A stretch of 64,000 bases of DNA, taken from Leptospira meyeri. Lineage in GTDB: Bacteria; Spirochaetota; Leptospiria; Leptospirales; Leptospiraceae. Where the stretch lies: positions 744,001 through 808,000 of the forward strand of contig NZ_SORO01000001.1 of NCBI RefSeq assembly GCF_004368965.1. Reading direction: 5' to 3'. Shown here in pieces: positions 8,908 through 18,489 of this stretch. Below the pieces are notes generated by a model. That model did not search any database and was not told the DNA's origin. It saw nothing but the letters and a program-made list of their open reading frames with translations. The position numbers were made by a program, and so were the translations under genes. The stretch's first letter is position 1; the number at the start of each line of letters is the position of its first letter.

Positions 8908-10451
8908 TACATTGTTTTGTTGAGAAGGTCCTCAAACAAATCCCCAGAATACATCTCAAGGGCACCATTACTCGCTGCGATGATTTTTTTTCCACCTTCC
9001 GTGACATCAAAATTACCGATCACATATCCTTTGCTTGCACCTAACTCTTCCATTTGGTTTGTCATCTCTCGTAAAAAAACATCGGAAACTTTTGCATCTT
9101 TCCATTTACGGACTCGGAATAAAGCTCTTTTGTTGACATCTTCTTTGGAGGAGGCGAGTAAATTCACTCCATCTGCTTCTGGGTTTGACATTTCTTTTGT
9201 GACTCGATATCCCATACTCATCACCATACGAGTGGCTTGGTTCTTAAAATTGGTACCAGGAAGGCTAATGAACTTTTCAAACTTATCCAAACCCAACATA
9301 TCCAGTTTGGATGTTAGTTTTTTTCCTGCATCATCCACCATCCCTTTGATATTAAAGGGTTTAGAAGAGCGCATTCCACTCAATTCAAAGTATCTTGAGT
9401 TGGGAAATAAGTTTACAGATAATAAATTTAGTTCTCGAGAAAGGTCATATTCATGCGTTAATGATTCAACAGTCCCGGTACCCCGCTCCAATCTATATTT
9501 TAAATTCGCAAGAGCTACCACATCGGGATCATCTAACCGTTCCGCTTCCGCTTCAATCAAATATTCGGAAGCATCGTCGAGCCTTCCCATATACACAGTG
9601 ATCATCGCAAAATGGATGCTAGTCTCTATTATTTCACTTGGCCAGGCATTGAGTCTTGCCATCTCCAAACACAAACGTCCATACTTTAATGCCTCTGGAA
9701 AGTTTTGCATGAGAATGGCTTCTGTCATTAAAAACTGAAAAAGAGTAAAACGAACAAACTCGTCTTCGATCTGCTCGCTGATGGCTACAGCCGTTTTTAC
9801 CGCATCTTTGTGTTTATTCTCCCGAGATAGAGATAAGGCATATAAAAATCCCGATACTGGAGACTTCTCTAGTTTGTATGCTTTTTCAAAGTATTCCCTT
9901 TCCTTTCCCCCACCTGTCACACCAGAGATCACACCGCGGGCAATGAAGTAAGAGGAAAGATTGATTTTTTCTTCTGGAATTCGTGAGAAAAAATGATCTG
10001 CAATTTTAAATTCCTTTTGTCCGAGGGCCATAAACCCCAACCGAAGGCAAGCAATTGGATTTGACCTGTCGGACTGGAGAGTATCTAAATAATGAAAAAA
10101 GGCCTCTTCAAAAAAATCTTTGTTATAGTAAATGTCTGCGATTCGGTTCGAAACCGTTACGGCATCAATTTCTTTTGTATACCGATTGTTTTTTTTAATG
10201 ATTTCAAGATGTTTGGCTTCGTTTAAGGGGTCATTCTCCATGGCATAAATCTTTGCCATGACATAGTGGCCATAGGGGTTTTGGTGGTCTTCTTCGAGTT
10301 TTTCCCGAACCAGAGCCCGAGCATCTAGAAAATTCCCGAGAGTGGCAAGGCTAAGGGCCTTGGCATAACTATCCCTTCTTTGCCCTACAATGAAGGTCAA
10401 AAGAAACCCGAGCATAATCACGGCTGCTCCCACAAAGATAAAAAATGCCAA
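8907..10451 (-). CDS. Membrane-anchored TPR protein with degenerate Mrr-like C-terminal domain
   Basis: 514 residues. One N-terminal membrane helix (residues 2-24, [20 protein letters not shown]) is followed by a TPR-like helical array (about 30-330, with repeats such as PYGHYVMAKIYAMENDPLNEA and PIACLRLGFMALGQKEFKIA). The C-terminal domain (about 385-510) has the layout of the Mrr/restriction-endonuclease-like fold: a helix with GYRV, then EADGVNLLAS (Asp427), a strand, a long helix and GASKGYVIGNFDVTEGGKKIIA. The usual Gln/Glu-x-Lys that follows the Asp is replaced by FRVRKW, so nuclease activity is doubtful. The start is TTG with AGGAAG nine bases upstream; its first codons overlap the divergent permease start. 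It is cotranscribed with the lipoprotein at 8275. Confidence 0.75.
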   Translation of the reverse strand: MAFFIFVGAAVIMLGFLLTFIVGQRRDSYAKALSLATLGNFLDARALVREKLEEDHQNPYGHYVMAKIYAMENDPLNEAKHLEIIKKNNRYTKEIDAVTVSNRIADIYYNKDFFEEAFFHYLDTLQSDRSNPIACLRLGFMALGQKEFKIADHFFSRIPEEKINLSSYFIARGVISGVTGGGKEREYFEKAYKLEKSPVSGFLYALSLSRENKHKDAVKTAVAISEQIEDEFVRFTLFQFLMTEAILMQNFPEALKYGRLCLEMARLNAWPSEIIETSIHFAMITVYMGRLDDASEYLIEAEAERLDDPDVVALANLKYRLERGTGTVESLTHEYDLSRELNLLSVNLFPNSRYFELSGMRSSKPFNIKGMVDDAGKKLTSKLDMLGLDKFEKFISLPGTNFKNQATRMVMSMGYRVTKEMSNPEADGVNLLASSKEDVNKRALFRVRKWKDAKVSDVFLREMTNQMEELGASKGYVIGNFDVTEGGKKIIAASNGALEMYSGDLFEDLLNKTM

Positions 10452-11053
10452 ATTCGCTTACTTCCTATTTTCCTATTTTAGTTGGTAAAAAAGAGTCTTA
10501 CGTCAATTCTGTCCTGGAAGTGATACAACTCACCTACATTTCGTTCGCTCTTCGACTTCTCTTCCGGGATCGACTCTACTCGGCGGCCTATGGCCTCGTC
10601 GGTGCCCTAGTTTTTACATTCTTTTTACTCGCTATCCGGATTCACTTCCATTTGTATTCGGGAGTGTCCCTTACTAGTATCGTTTCCTTTGACCAATCTC
10701 CGCAGATTCTTTTTTATGCCACGAGTTTTGCTCTGATGGCCCTCTTTTTCTTTCATAACCTTCATGGTCTTGGTGACATTGGGGTGATGATGGCCATTGG
10801 AGGGAACCGATTGGGTTGTATTTGGCTCCACTCTTTGTCCTTATTTTTCCTATTTTTACCAAGTTTCTTAATGGCAATCCTGATAAATCTTGCTTACTTA
10901 AATCCACCAACAGACTTCGGAATCATTCAAGAAATCAAATCCGTTTTTTCTTGTTTGGTTCTCTTTATAACACTAGGACTTCTTGTTTCTGTTCCCACAA
11001 TTGGGATCAGCTCTTATATCGATCCTTACAAATCCATTCGGAGACAAAAATAA
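10445..11053 (+). CDS. ABC transporter permease, short FtsX/MacB-like
   Basis: 202 residues with about four membrane helices (around 50-70, 92-112, 130-155 and 165-190). The segment [17 protein letters not shown] looks like the cytoplasmic coupling region of FtsX-type permeases, which is followed by two more helices; the [10 protein letters not shown] ending is also typical of that group. The large periplasmic domain of MacB/LolC is missing. The pair with the following ATPase is therefore closer to an FtsEX-like or export unit. The ATG at 10445 has no clear Shine-Dalgarno and overlaps the divergent gene; a GTG at 10520 is an alternative start. Its stop overlaps the ATPase start (TAATG). Confidence 0.75.
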   Translation: MPNSLTSYFPILVGKKESYVNSVLEVIQLTYISFALRLLFRDRLYSAAYGLVGALVFTFFLLAIRIHFHLYSGVSLTSIVSFDQSPQILFYATSFALMALFFFHNLHGLGDIGVMMAIGGNRLGCIWLHSLSLFFLFLPSFLMAILINLAYLNPPTDFGIIQEIKSVFSCLVLFITLGLLVSVPTIGISSYIDPYKSIRRQK

Positions 11054-11724
11054 TGTTACTCCGTGTTCACAATTTGACCAAACGATTTGGCAAAGAAGAA
11101 GCAGTCAGTTCCGTAAGTTTCGATGTGAACCAAGGTGACTATGTTGCCATCATTGGACCATCCGGTTCGGGAAAAACCACTTTGCTCTCAATGCTCACCG
11201 GGATGCTTTCTCCTACAGAAGGTGATATCCTTTATGACCAAATCAAACTTTCACAAATTTCCAAACAAGAACTGGCGGAAATCCGTGCTCGTGACCTAGG
11301 ACTCGTATTTCAATTTTCCGAACTTGTGGGAAACCTTACGATCAGGGAAAACATACTTTTGCCAGCTTTATTTACCCGTAAGTTTTCAAATGATGATTAT
11401 ATTCGTAAATGCGATTATTTGATCGAACATTTAAAGTTAGGTGATATTCAAAATTCCCTTCCACGTACTTTATCGGGAGGACAAATCCAGAAAGCAGCCA
11501 TTGCTCGGTCGCTCATCAACGATCCAGCCATCCTTTTTGCCGACGAACCTTCGGGAGATTTGGATCCAGAAAATAGTTACTTAGTCCAACTCCTTTTAAA
11601 TGAATACAACAAACGAAATCATTCCATTATCCTTGTCACACATGATATGAAACTTGCCTTCGATGCCCAAACTGTTTACGAAATGAAACAGGGAAAATTC
11701 GACCAAGTTATAAAGGGAGAATGA
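11053..11724 (+). CDS. ABC transporter ATP-binding protein, LolD/MacB/FtsE type
   Basis: A 223-residue ATPase with a Walker A motif (GPSGSGKTT), a Q loop (LVFQF), an ABC signature (LSGGQIQ), a Walker B motif ([13 protein letters not shown]) and an H loop (LVTHD). The subfamily is that of lipoprotein-release and FtsE-like ATPases, judged from [11 protein letters not shown] and the D loop SGDLDPE. The frame is open from 10816, but the ATG at 11053 overlaps the permease stop and begins exactly at the conserved N-terminus ([11 protein letters not shown]). It pairs with the permease upstream. It overlaps the next gene by four bases (ATGA), so the kinase is in the same operon. Confidence 0.93.
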   Translation: MLLRVHNLTKRFGKEEAVSSVSFDVNQGDYVAIIGPSGSGKTTLLSMLTGMLSPTEGDILYDQIKLSQISKQELAEIRARDLGLVFQFSELVGNLTIRENILLPALFTRKFSNDDYIRKCDYLIEHLKLGDIQNSLPRTLSGGQIQKAAIARSLINDPAILFADEPSGDLDPENSYLVQLLLNEYNKRNHSIILVTHDMKLAFDAQTVYEMKQGKFDQVIKGE

Positions 11725-12623
11725 GTTTGCGAAATGCCGTCGGAGTGGATATCGGTGGAGGGAGCATCAAAGTTAGCCTCTTCGATGAAACGGGAAAGGA
11801 ACTTAAGACCCGTGTTTCCCCCACACCGGAACACTTGGATAATCATAGTTTTTTAGAAATTTTAAAAGAAACCATTCGTCCACTTGTCTCAAATGCGATT
11901 GGGATTGGTGTTGGTTCTCCGGGTCCCTTAAATAATGAACAAGGGATTATGATATCCAGTGCCAATATGCAAGGTTTAAAAAACTTACCAATAAAAGAGG
12001 AACTCAAAAAAGAATTTTCCCTGCCGGTTTGGTATGAAAATGATGCGAACTGTGCAGCACTTGGCGAGGCTTACTTTGGTATTTACAAAGATACAGAATC
12101 ACAACTCATCATTACTCTCGGAACCGGAGTTGGCGGTGGTTTTGTGGACAAAGGAATTCTTTATTCCGGTTATCTTGGAAATGGAATTGAAATAGGCCAT
12201 ACGACATCTGTCATTGGTGGTGCTCTTTGTGGTTGCGGAGTATCTGGATGTGTAGAAAGTTATTTTTCTACTCGCGGGTTCTTAAATCGTTACACGGAAA
12301 AAACCAAAAGCCAATTGGAAAATGCAGAAACATTTTTTAGGCTGGTCCGAGAAAAAAATCCAATTGCCGAGGAGATTTTACATTTTGGAACATTGGCACT
12401 GGCCCATGCAGTTCGTGGGGCCATTCATTTGTTGAATCCTGAAGCAGTGGTCTTTGTGGGTGGAATCACAAAATCCTATGATTTATTTGGTAAAATTTTG
12501 GAATCCGAAATCAGATCCAATATCTTTCCCGTGCTAAACGATCGACTCAAAATTGGTTCCGGTGGAAGTTTATCCGGTGCATTAGGTGCAGCTTCGTTAG
12601 TGTTTTCTAAGGAGAAAGTATAG
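11721..12623 (+). CDS. ROK-family sugar kinase (glucokinase-like)
   Basis: A 300-residue kinase of the ROK group. The phosphate-binding motif is [13 protein letters not shown] (near residue 9). The catalytic Asp is in [13 protein letters not shown]. The second phosphate loop is LGTGVGGGF, and the zinc-binding ROK signature is GHTT... [11 protein letters not shown]. It most likely phosphorylates glucose or an N-acetylhexosamine with ATP; the sugar cannot be decided from the sequence. There is no helix-turn-helix, so it is not a ROK repressor. It sits between an ABC ATPase (four-base overlap) and a HIT protein (one-base gap), an operon whose members have no obvious shared pathway. Confidence 0.9.
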   Translation: MSLRNAVGVDIGGGSIKVSLFDETGKELKTRVSPTPEHLDNHSFLEILKETIRPLVSNAIGIGVGSPGPLNNEQGIMISSANMQGLKNLPIKEELKKEFSLPVWYENDANCAALGEAYFGIYKDTESQLIITLGTGVGGGFVDKGILYSGYLGNGIEIGHTTSVIGGALCGCGVSGCVESYFSTRGFLNRYTEKTKSQLENAETFFRLVREKNPIAEEILHFGTLALAHAVRGAIHLLNPEAVVFVGGITKSYDLFGKILESEIRSNIFPVLNDRLKIGSGGSLSGALGAASLVFSKEKV

Positions 12624-12624
12624 T

Positions 12625-12969
12625 ATGGAAAATTGTCTTTTTTGTAAAATTGTTAGTGGAGAAATCCCAGCCAAAAAAGAATATGAATCGGAAAACATTT
12701 TAGTTTTTCACGATATCACTCCGCAAGCCCCCTTCCATGTCCTAATCATCCCCAAAGTTCATATTTCCAGTATGAACCAAATTGAAGATTTGGATCCACT
12801 AATCACAAGAGAAATATTTCTAACTATCCCCAAACTAGCCAAACAAAATGGAATTTCAGAAAAGGGATATCGTTTAGTAAACAACTGTGGTGATTTTGGC
12901 GGACAGACCGTTCACCATATCCACTTCCATATGTTAGGTGGTCGTCATATGCAATGGCCACCGGGTTAA
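12625..12969 (+). CDS. HIT-family nucleotide hydrolase (HinT-like)
   Basis: A 114-residue protein covering the whole HIT fold. It begins CLFCKIVSGEIPAKKEYE and has HVLIIPKVH. It ends with the histidine triad QTVHHIHFHMLGGRHMQWPPG. HinT-type enzymes cleave purine nucleoside phosphoramidates and acyl-adenylates. Length and C-terminus match HinT rather than the GalT or Fhit branches. It starts one base after the ROK kinase stop. Confidence 0.93.
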   Translation: MENCLFCKIVSGEIPAKKEYESENILVFHDITPQAPFHVLIIPKVHISSMNQIEDLDPLITREIFLTIPKLAKQNGISEKGYRLVNNCGDFGGQTVHHIHFHMLGGRHMQWPPG

Positions 12970-12979
12970 TTAGGACAAT

Positions 12980-13933
12980 ATGAGAAAATTATTATTTGGA
13001 ATTTTAGTTTCAGGCATTGCAGTCTATTTTCTATCCAAGAACTTTGACCTTGCTGAATTTGAGCGTTTAGAAGGGAAAATCAACTGGTGGATTTTTCCTT
13101 TGCTTTTTTTATCCAATCTTTGGGCCTTTGTTCCCTTTTCAATTCGATGGTATTATCTTTTAGAAAAAAAGATAAGTTTTGCCAAAGCATTTACAACAGC
13201 CATCATCGGTGTGGGTCTTAATATGGTCCTTCCTGCAAGAGGTGGAGATCTTGTTCGTCTCATTATGAACAAACGTGATACAGAACTTCCACTTACCCAT
13301 CTTTTCAGTCGTATCTTTTTAGAAAAAGTGATGGATCTTGGTTCGGTCGTTGTGATAGGTGCAGCTGCCCTATTTTATATGGGACTTGGCCAATCCAAAA
13401 ACCTAAGTCTTCTTTTGATTTCTGCACTTGTTATTTTTGGAATGATTGTTGGACTAACAGTTGTTCGTTATTTTTTAGATCCACTTCGTGTTTTTATCAA
13501 AAAAATATTTGGATTTGTAGGTAAACACGGGCTATATGAAGAAAAACTTGATCATCATTTAGTTGAATTTTCCTCCTTTTTACAAGGAGATAAATTATTA
13601 AAACCGGTGCTCTACTCAATTCCCACTTGGGTATTGGGTTATGCCGTCTCCTATTTACTTGCTGGTTTACTGATTGGTATGCCTCTCAGTTTCCCGGAAG
13701 CCTTACTCTTTATGTTTTTAGGAGGAATGGGTGTAGCCATTCCTTCGGCTCCGTCAGGAATCGGAGTATTTCATGCAGCTATTATATCGGGATTTATTAT
13801 TTTAGGAAGAGATCCGGGAGAAGGACTTGTGTATGCTACAGTTGTTCACCTAACACAATTTATCATCACAACAAGTCTAGCTCTTGTTGCATATTTGTAT
13901 TGGAGATGGACTCACAAAAAAATCCAAAACTAA
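12980..13933 (+). CDS. Integral membrane protein, LPG synthase TM / flippase-like (UPF0104)
   Basis: 317 residues with about eight membrane helices, beginning MRKLLFGILVSGIAVYFL. The family signature is visible in PFSIRWYYLL, LNMVLPARGGDLVRL and GGMGVAIPSAPSGIGVFHA. The family (PF03706) includes the transmembrane part of MprF and many proteins linked to polyprenyl- or sugar-lipid metabolism. The catalytic synthase domain of MprF is missing, so a flippase or glycolipid role is possible but unproved. It lies 10 bases after the HIT gene and ends the operon that started with the ABC permease. Confidence 0.85.
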   Translation: MRKLLFGILVSGIAVYFLSKNFDLAEFERLEGKINWWIFPLLFLSNLWAFVPFSIRWYYLLEKKISFAKAFTTAIIGVGLNMVLPARGGDLVRLIMNKRDTELPLTHLFSRIFLEKVMDLGSVVVIGAAALFYMGLGQSKNLSLLLISALVIFGMIVGLTVVRYFLDPLRVFIKKIFGFVGKHGLYEEKLDHHLVEFSSFLQGDKLLKPVLYSIPTWVLGYAVSYLLAGLLIGMPLSFPEALLFMFLGGMGVAIPSAPSGIGVFHAAIISGFIILGRDPGEGLVYATVVHLTQFIITTSLALVAYLYWRWTHKKIQN

Positions 13934-13999
13934 TTGGATTCATTTTCTGCTCTGGCAACCATCGATGTTTTCACCGACCAATTTCCAGAGCCGTTTTCA

Positions 14000-14461
14000 T
14001 TAGCCTAATGCCTTGATCACATCTTCTGGAGCTTGAACAAGTTCCACAAGTACGCCTTCGCTACAAAGAGGAAATTCTTCATTCCCCTTTGGATGAATGA
14101 AACAAACATTATAACCAGCAGCCCCTTTCCGAATCCCACCAGGAGTGAATCGAACTCCTTGTTTCGTCAAATAATCGACACATTCTTCCAATTTATCAAT
14201 CCAAAGCCCTATATGATTGAGTTTTGGATCGTGAACTTTCGGGCTTTTGTTTGGATCAATAGGTTGCATCAAGTCGATCTCAACTTTGAAAGGTCCATTT
14301 CCCATGGACAAAATATCTTCATCAACATTTTCTTTTTCACTTTTATAATCAGACACTTTTGTAAGTCCCATCACATCAACCCAAAACTTGGATAATTTTT
14401 CTTTTGACTCACCGCCAATAGCGACTTGTTGGATTCCTAATACTTTGAAGGGACGGGACAT
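14000..14461 (-). CDS. VOC-superfamily protein (glyoxalase/dioxygenase fold)
   Basis: A 153-residue protein with two beta-alpha-beta-beta-beta modules: [19 protein letters not shown]...KVEIDLM and [16 protein letters not shown]...GVLVELVQ. Putative metal ligands are the Gln/His near the N-terminus (QQVAIG), Glu in VEIDL, His in LNHIGL and Glu in LVELV. These would fit a glyoxalase I or methylmalonyl-CoA epimerase-like site. The substrate is not predictable. It is transcribed alone, convergent with the flippase-like gene and divergent from the region of decayed DNA downstream. Confidence 0.82.
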   Translation of the reverse strand: MSRPFKVLGIQQVAIGGESKEKLSKFWVDVMGLTKVSDYKSEKENVDEDILSMGNGPFKVEIDLMQPIDPNKSPKVHDPKLNHIGLWIDKLEECVDYLTKQGVRFTPGGIRKGAAGYNVCFIHPKGNEEFPLCSEGVLVELVQAPEDVIKALG

Positions 14462-14631
14462 GATTTACCTCGATTGTTCCAATTTATGAAAAATATTTTT
14501 ACCTTTCCATATTCTTCTAAAGACCATTCAGTGAAAATTATTTTTCTAGATGGTTTAGGTGATTTCTGTTAATTAAGAATCTCCAATTTTGAAAAAATCA
14601 TTTGGTATACGATCATTTTAGATTGCGTAAT

Positions 14632-14793
14632 TTATTCCGCAAAAATGAGTAAGGTGGTAAATTGCGAGTTAAGGATCTGAAATTTCTGCAAAAATTCACG
14701 AATTGCTTCTTCACTAACTCCACCGCAATAATCAAAATCACTTCTACAATAAATCTCCCATCGGCGACTAGGTAACTGCGTTAGTATCAAATC
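14632..14793 (-). pseudogene. Possible 3' remnant of an unknown gene
   Basis: A 53-codon open stretch ending in TAA on the minus strand. It has protein-like composition (SRRWEIYCRSDFDYCGG, then SEEAIREFLQKFQIL) but no ATG and a stop (TAG) immediately upstream. A TTG at its second codon could start a 52-residue peptide. It may be a truncated gene end rather than a working gene. I recognise no family, and the call rests only on composition. Confidence 0.3.
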
Positions 14794-14822
14794 CTAAATA
14801 ACTTTAGAATTAGAGCAAAAAA

Positions 14823-14915
14823 GATAATACTATTTTTCTTGAACTTTTAGTTCGAGCAGGTGCGAATATAGAGTCAAAGAATTAAGAAGGATTGACTACT
14901 TTGTTCTATACCTAT
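14823..14915 (+). pseudogene. Decayed ankyrin-repeat fragment
   Basis: The plus-strand frame directly before the DUF1232 gene reads FLELLVRAGANIESKN, stop, EGLTTLFYTY, stop. LLVRAGANIESKN-EGLTTL matches the end of one ankyrin repeat and the start of the next (consensus LL..GAdvn.kd..G.TpLh). Two in-frame TAA codons and further stops upstream show that it is not expressed as a protein. The rest of the 460-base gap between 14462 and 14921 has no intact gene. I read it as a gene that has decayed in place. Confidence 0.5.
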
Positions 14916-14921
14916 TAAAAA

Positions 14922-15269
14922 ATGGGAAAACAGCCGAATAATACCAATATGAAAGAAAACGAAAAAATAGAATTTATCAAAACGAACTTCTGGAAAAAAA
15001 TAAAAGAGACAGGAAAAAAAATACCTTTCGTGAAAGACGTCATCGCCATGTATTATTGTTTATTGGATGAAAATACATCGCTAACAGCAAAAGCCTCCAT
15101 CGCATTCGCTTTGTTATATTTTATTTCTCCGATCGATGCGATCCCTGATGTGATTCTAGCCTTAGGATACACTGATGATGCGGGGGTGGTCGCAAGCACT
15201 CTTCTCTTAATTAAATCCCAACTAAAACCAGAACATTACGCAAAGGCAAATGAGTCTTTATCAGACTAA
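14922..15269 (+). CDS. DUF1232 (YkvA-like) membrane-associated protein
   Basis: 115 residues. The DUF1232 core is visible as ASIAFALLYFISPIDAIPD followed by GYTDDAGVVASTLLLI, with one or two short hydrophobic helices. The family is widespread and of unknown function, and probably membrane-associated. The ATG at 14922 follows the ankyrin remnant in the same frame. A second ATG at 14949 (MKENEK) is an equally possible start. No clear Shine-Dalgarno is present for either. Confidence 0.8.
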   Translation: MGKQPNNTNMKENEKIEFIKTNFWKKIKETGKKIPFVKDVIAMYYCLLDENTSLTAKASIAFALLYFISPIDAIPDVILALGYTDDAGVVASTLLLIKSQLKPEHYAKANESLSD

Positions 15270-15290
15270 AAGCCTTTGCTTCTTAACAAA

Positions 15291-18200
15291 CTAACGTTTT
15301 CCCAAAAACCGGGAAAAAGATACCTTGGAAAAGATATGTTTAAAATCCTCTTTGATACGGTATAAAACAGGAACAAAAACCAATGTCACCCCTGTTGCAA
15401 AAAATAATCCCCAACCGAAGGCAAGTGAAAGGGGCTGCACAAAGGGGTCCAAAGTAGGAATCCCGTAAGCACTTGGCACAAGCCCAATCACAGTACTAAT
15501 CGTTGTTAAAAAGATAGGTCGCAAACGAATAGCACCACCGTTGATAATAGCGTCCTCAATCGACATACCTTGCAAACGGAGTTCTTCGATAAAGGTAATA
15601 AGGATCAGAGTATTGGCGACAATTGACCCACTGAGAGCTACTATTGCTAAAGTACTCATAAAACTTAAGGGCATACCATGTGTCATAAGTGCAAAAAGAA
15701 CACCAACGATTCCAAAAGGTATGGATCCAATGATGACGGTTGTTGTACCTATGGAATTAAAATAGACAATGAAGATTCCAAAAATGACTGCAACGGCAAG
15801 TAACATCGAAATACCCAAATCTCGGAAAGACTTACCTGCATCTTCCTGTTCACCGCCAAAGATGACGGAATAACTATCTTTTGAATATTTATCAACATTC
15901 ACTAAATTCTTAAGTTGCCTGTTGACAAACAAGGAGGTTGTTTTATCTGTATCAACCGAAGCTTCGAGTCGCACTACGCGTTGAAGGTCTTGCCTATTGA
16001 TCATGGAGTAATCACGGTCTTTTTCAAAATAGGCAACCTGATTCAAAGGAATTAGTCTTCGGTTCCTATTTTCAACCTTCACCAAATTCAAACTCGCAAC
16101 CGATTGTCTTTCTGCTTCTGGAAAACGAACAAGGATGTTAATTTTATCTTCACCTTTACTAATCGTAGAGGCAACTTCACCGTTAAACGCAGTACGAACA
16201 GATCTTGCAATATCTCTTGCACTTACATCAGTTCTGCCTGCAATTTCATCCTTTACAAAAAACCGATACTCTTCCTTTCCTAATTCTAAATCGATTCGAA
16301 TGTCAGAAACACCATCCATTTGTTTCAGTTCTTTAATATATAAATCTGCAATCTCTTGAATGACAGCAAAGTCAGCTCCCCGGATTTCCAAACTTACTGG
16401 TTTACCAACAGGAGGCCCTTTGATCTTTGCATTTACATCGTAAATCATATCCTTTGGAAAATATCCAGATACCTTATTTTCCTGAATGTATTCACGAATT
16501 TTTTTAACAAGGACTCTTGCATCTTCCCATTCCTTTCTATCAGCAGCAGTCACAAGTTTCATTGTTAGGTGAGATCGGTGCACTTCTTGACCAGGTTTCG
16601 GATCTGTAATTGGATTTTCATGAATTCCAATTCGACTCCGCAAATGAACAAAATCTTTTCCGGCCATTTTTGTAACAACAGGTTCAATCTTTTCGATAGT
16701 TTCTAGATTTTTTTGAAGAGTTGTACCAATTGGCATCCAAATTTTAATTTCGATGTCCTCTTCACTTCCAGAAGGAAACATAACAAAAGGTAAAAACCTT
16801 CCCGCAAGAAACAATGTGAAGAAAAAGATAAATGTAAATATGGATAAAACAAAAACCCTATGTTTTAATGCGAAGGTCATCGTTCGTTTATATCCGGAAA
16901 TCACATAACCAAAGATACCTTCCTTTTCTTCAATGGATTCATTCTTTTTAATTTGGCCTTTAAAGTTTTTTGGCAAAAATTGATTCAACCAGTTTGGTAA
17001 AAATACAAGAGCAAAAAGAAGTGAACTTGCGAGTGTAACAAGCACAACAGCAGGAATTCCTAAAATAAATTTCCCTATCACACCGCTCATAAAGAGTAAT
17101 GGGAAAAATGCAGCAGAAATCACAAGAAAGGAAACCAGAAGTGGAACTAACACATCTTTAAAGGTTTGTAAAATGGCATCCCTTCTTTCCAATCCTTCTT
17201 GCATCAATCGATATGTATTTTCTGCGACAACTATTGAGTTATCCACCATCATACCAAGTACCATAACCATTCCGAAAATAGTAATTGTATTGATTGTAAA
17301 ACCAAATTGTTTCAAAAAGATAAAGGCAATGAGAAAAATAAATATAATTGCAACGCTAATCATTATACTTAAGCGCATACCTAAAATAAAGATTAGCGAT
17401 AACAATACTAGGACTAAGCCTGTCTCAAAATTTAAAATCAAATCTCCGAGTTGTCGACGAACGTCCCTACTTTTGTCATCATAGATTTTTGTTTCAATTT
17501 CAGGAAAGTTTCCTTCCATAGATGATACTAATGTTTTTACAGTATCGGCAGTTGTAATGATATCTGCTTGGTCAGTTTTCCATACACGAAGAATAATACT
17601 ATTTTTACCATTTAACTTTTCATAGGTTTTTTCTTCTTCAAATCCATCAAAAACTTTTGCTACATCTTTTAGAACGGTAGCAAACCCAAATTCATTTCCT
17701 AACATGGGCACAGAAAGCATATCTTTTGCTTCTTCAAAATCACCACGAGTTCGAAGAAGGTATTCGGTTCCATTTACTTTCAATCTGCCAGAAGGGATAT
17801 TGATGTTTCGTGAACCCAAAGCATTTAAAACGGTATTTAATCCAACCTCTTTTGCGTTGAGAGCTTTGGGATTCACTTCAACAAGAAATTCGCGATTCCT
17901 GTATCCAATCTTTTCTATCTCTGCAATTTCCTTAATTTGAAAAAAACGATCCTCGAAAGCTTTAGCAGTGTCACGTAACTTGCGATAATCGGAAGTAGAA
18001 TCTTTGGATTCATCTTTTAATGAAAGAGCTAAACTGATAACTTCTTGTTTTTCTGTAGTAATTTCTCGCACCTTTGGCTTTTGTGCGTTATCTGGCAATC
18101 GAACTGAATCAACAGCATCCTTAACATCATCTAAAACTTTTTTAGTATTTTTTGTTCCCTCTACAATGAAGATCATTATCACACTTACGTTTTCCAAGTT

Positions 18201-18452
18201 ATAACTTCTAATTTTATCTATCTTGGCTACAGCGCGTAATTTTTTTTCAATAGGAATTGCTACTAAACGTTCAATTTCTTCTGGGGTGGCACCAGGAAGA
18301 GGTGCCTCCACAACGATTTTGTCTAGTGCCACGTTCGGAAATGCTTCCCTGTGCATAGAGAGTAAACGTGAAAGTCCAATCAAAACGAAAAGGACTAATA
18401 TAAATTGAATGATAAGTGTTTTATCGGTAATGAATTTAGCAATGTTTTGCAT
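15291..18452 (-). CDS. RND-family efflux permease, orphan
   Basis: A 1053-residue inner-membrane pump of the AcrB/MexB-CusA superfamily. It has an N-terminal helix, a large periplasmic domain (about 35-330), six helices, a second periplasmic domain (about 560-850) and six further helices. Hallmarks are PGATPEEIERLV near residue 52 and GMMVDNSIVVAENTYR in helix 4, with the proton-relay Asp. Such pumps export drugs, dyes or lipophilic molecules using the proton motive force together with an adaptor and an outer-membrane channel; neither is encoded nearby. GGGAAA upstream of the ATG can serve as ribosome site, and a TetR-like palindrome lies about 40 bases upstream. Confidence 0.93.
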   Translation of the reverse strand: MQNIAKFITDKTLIIQFILVLFVLIGLSRLLSMHREAFPNVALDKIVVEAPLPGATPEEIERLVAIPIEKKLRAVAKIDKIRSYNLENVSVIMIFIVEGTKNTKKVLDDVKDAVDSVRLPDNAQKPKVREITTEKQEVISLALSLKDESKDSTSDYRKLRDTAKAFEDRFFQIKEIAEIEKIGYRNREFLVEVNPKALNAKEVGLNTVLNALGSRNINIPSGRLKVNGTEYLLRTRGDFEEAKDMLSVPMLGNEFGFATVLKDVAKVFDGFEEEKTYEKLNGKNSIILRVWKTDQADIITTADTVKTLVSSMEGNFPEIETKIYDDKSRDVRRQLGDLILNFETGLVLVLLSLIFILGMRLSIMISVAIIFIFLIAFIFLKQFGFTINTITIFGMVMVLGMMVDNSIVVAENTYRLMQEGLERRDAILQTFKDVLVPLLVSFLVISAAFFPLLFMSGVIGKFILGIPAVVLVTLASSLLFALVFLPNWLNQFLPKNFKGQIKKNESIEEKEGIFGYVISGYKRTMTFALKHRVFVLSIFTFIFFFTLFLAGRFLPFVMFPSGSEEDIEIKIWMPIGTTLQKNLETIEKIEPVVTKMAGKDFVHLRSRIGIHENPITDPKPGQEVHRSHLTMKLVTAADRKEWEDARVLVKKIREYIQENKVSGYFPKDMIYDVNAKIKGPPVGKPVSLEIRGADFAVIQEIADLYIKELKQMDGVSDIRIDLELGKEEYRFFVKDEIAGRTDVSARDIARSVRTAFNGEVASTISKGEDKINILVRFPEAERQSVASLNLVKVENRNRRLIPLNQVAYFEKDRDYSMINRQDLQRVVRLEASVDTDKTTSLFVNRQLKNLVNVDKYSKDSYSVIFGGEQEDAGKSFRDLGISMLLAVAVIFGIFIVYFNSIGTTTVIIGSIPFGIVGVLFALMTHGMPLSFMSTLAIVALSGSIVANTLILITFIEELRLQGMSIEDAIINGGAIRLRPIFLTTISTVIGLVPSAYGIPTLDPFVQPLSLAFGWGLFFATGVTLVFVPVLYRIKEDFKHIFSKVSFSRFLGKR

Positions 18453-18489
18453 TCGTTATTTCCCAAAATTTAAAATACAAACAAAAAAG

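Noticed and set aside
8896..9738. A 280-codon open frame on the plus strand opposite the TPR gene
   Set aside because: It lies wholly antisense to a gene with clear TPR, membrane and C-terminal domain structure, has no ribosome site and its translation is Ser/Ile/Thr-rich noise.
10816..11052. A longer start for the ABC ATPase
   Set aside because: The extra region is out-of-frame permease sequence; the ATG at 11053 overlaps the permease stop and fits the family start.
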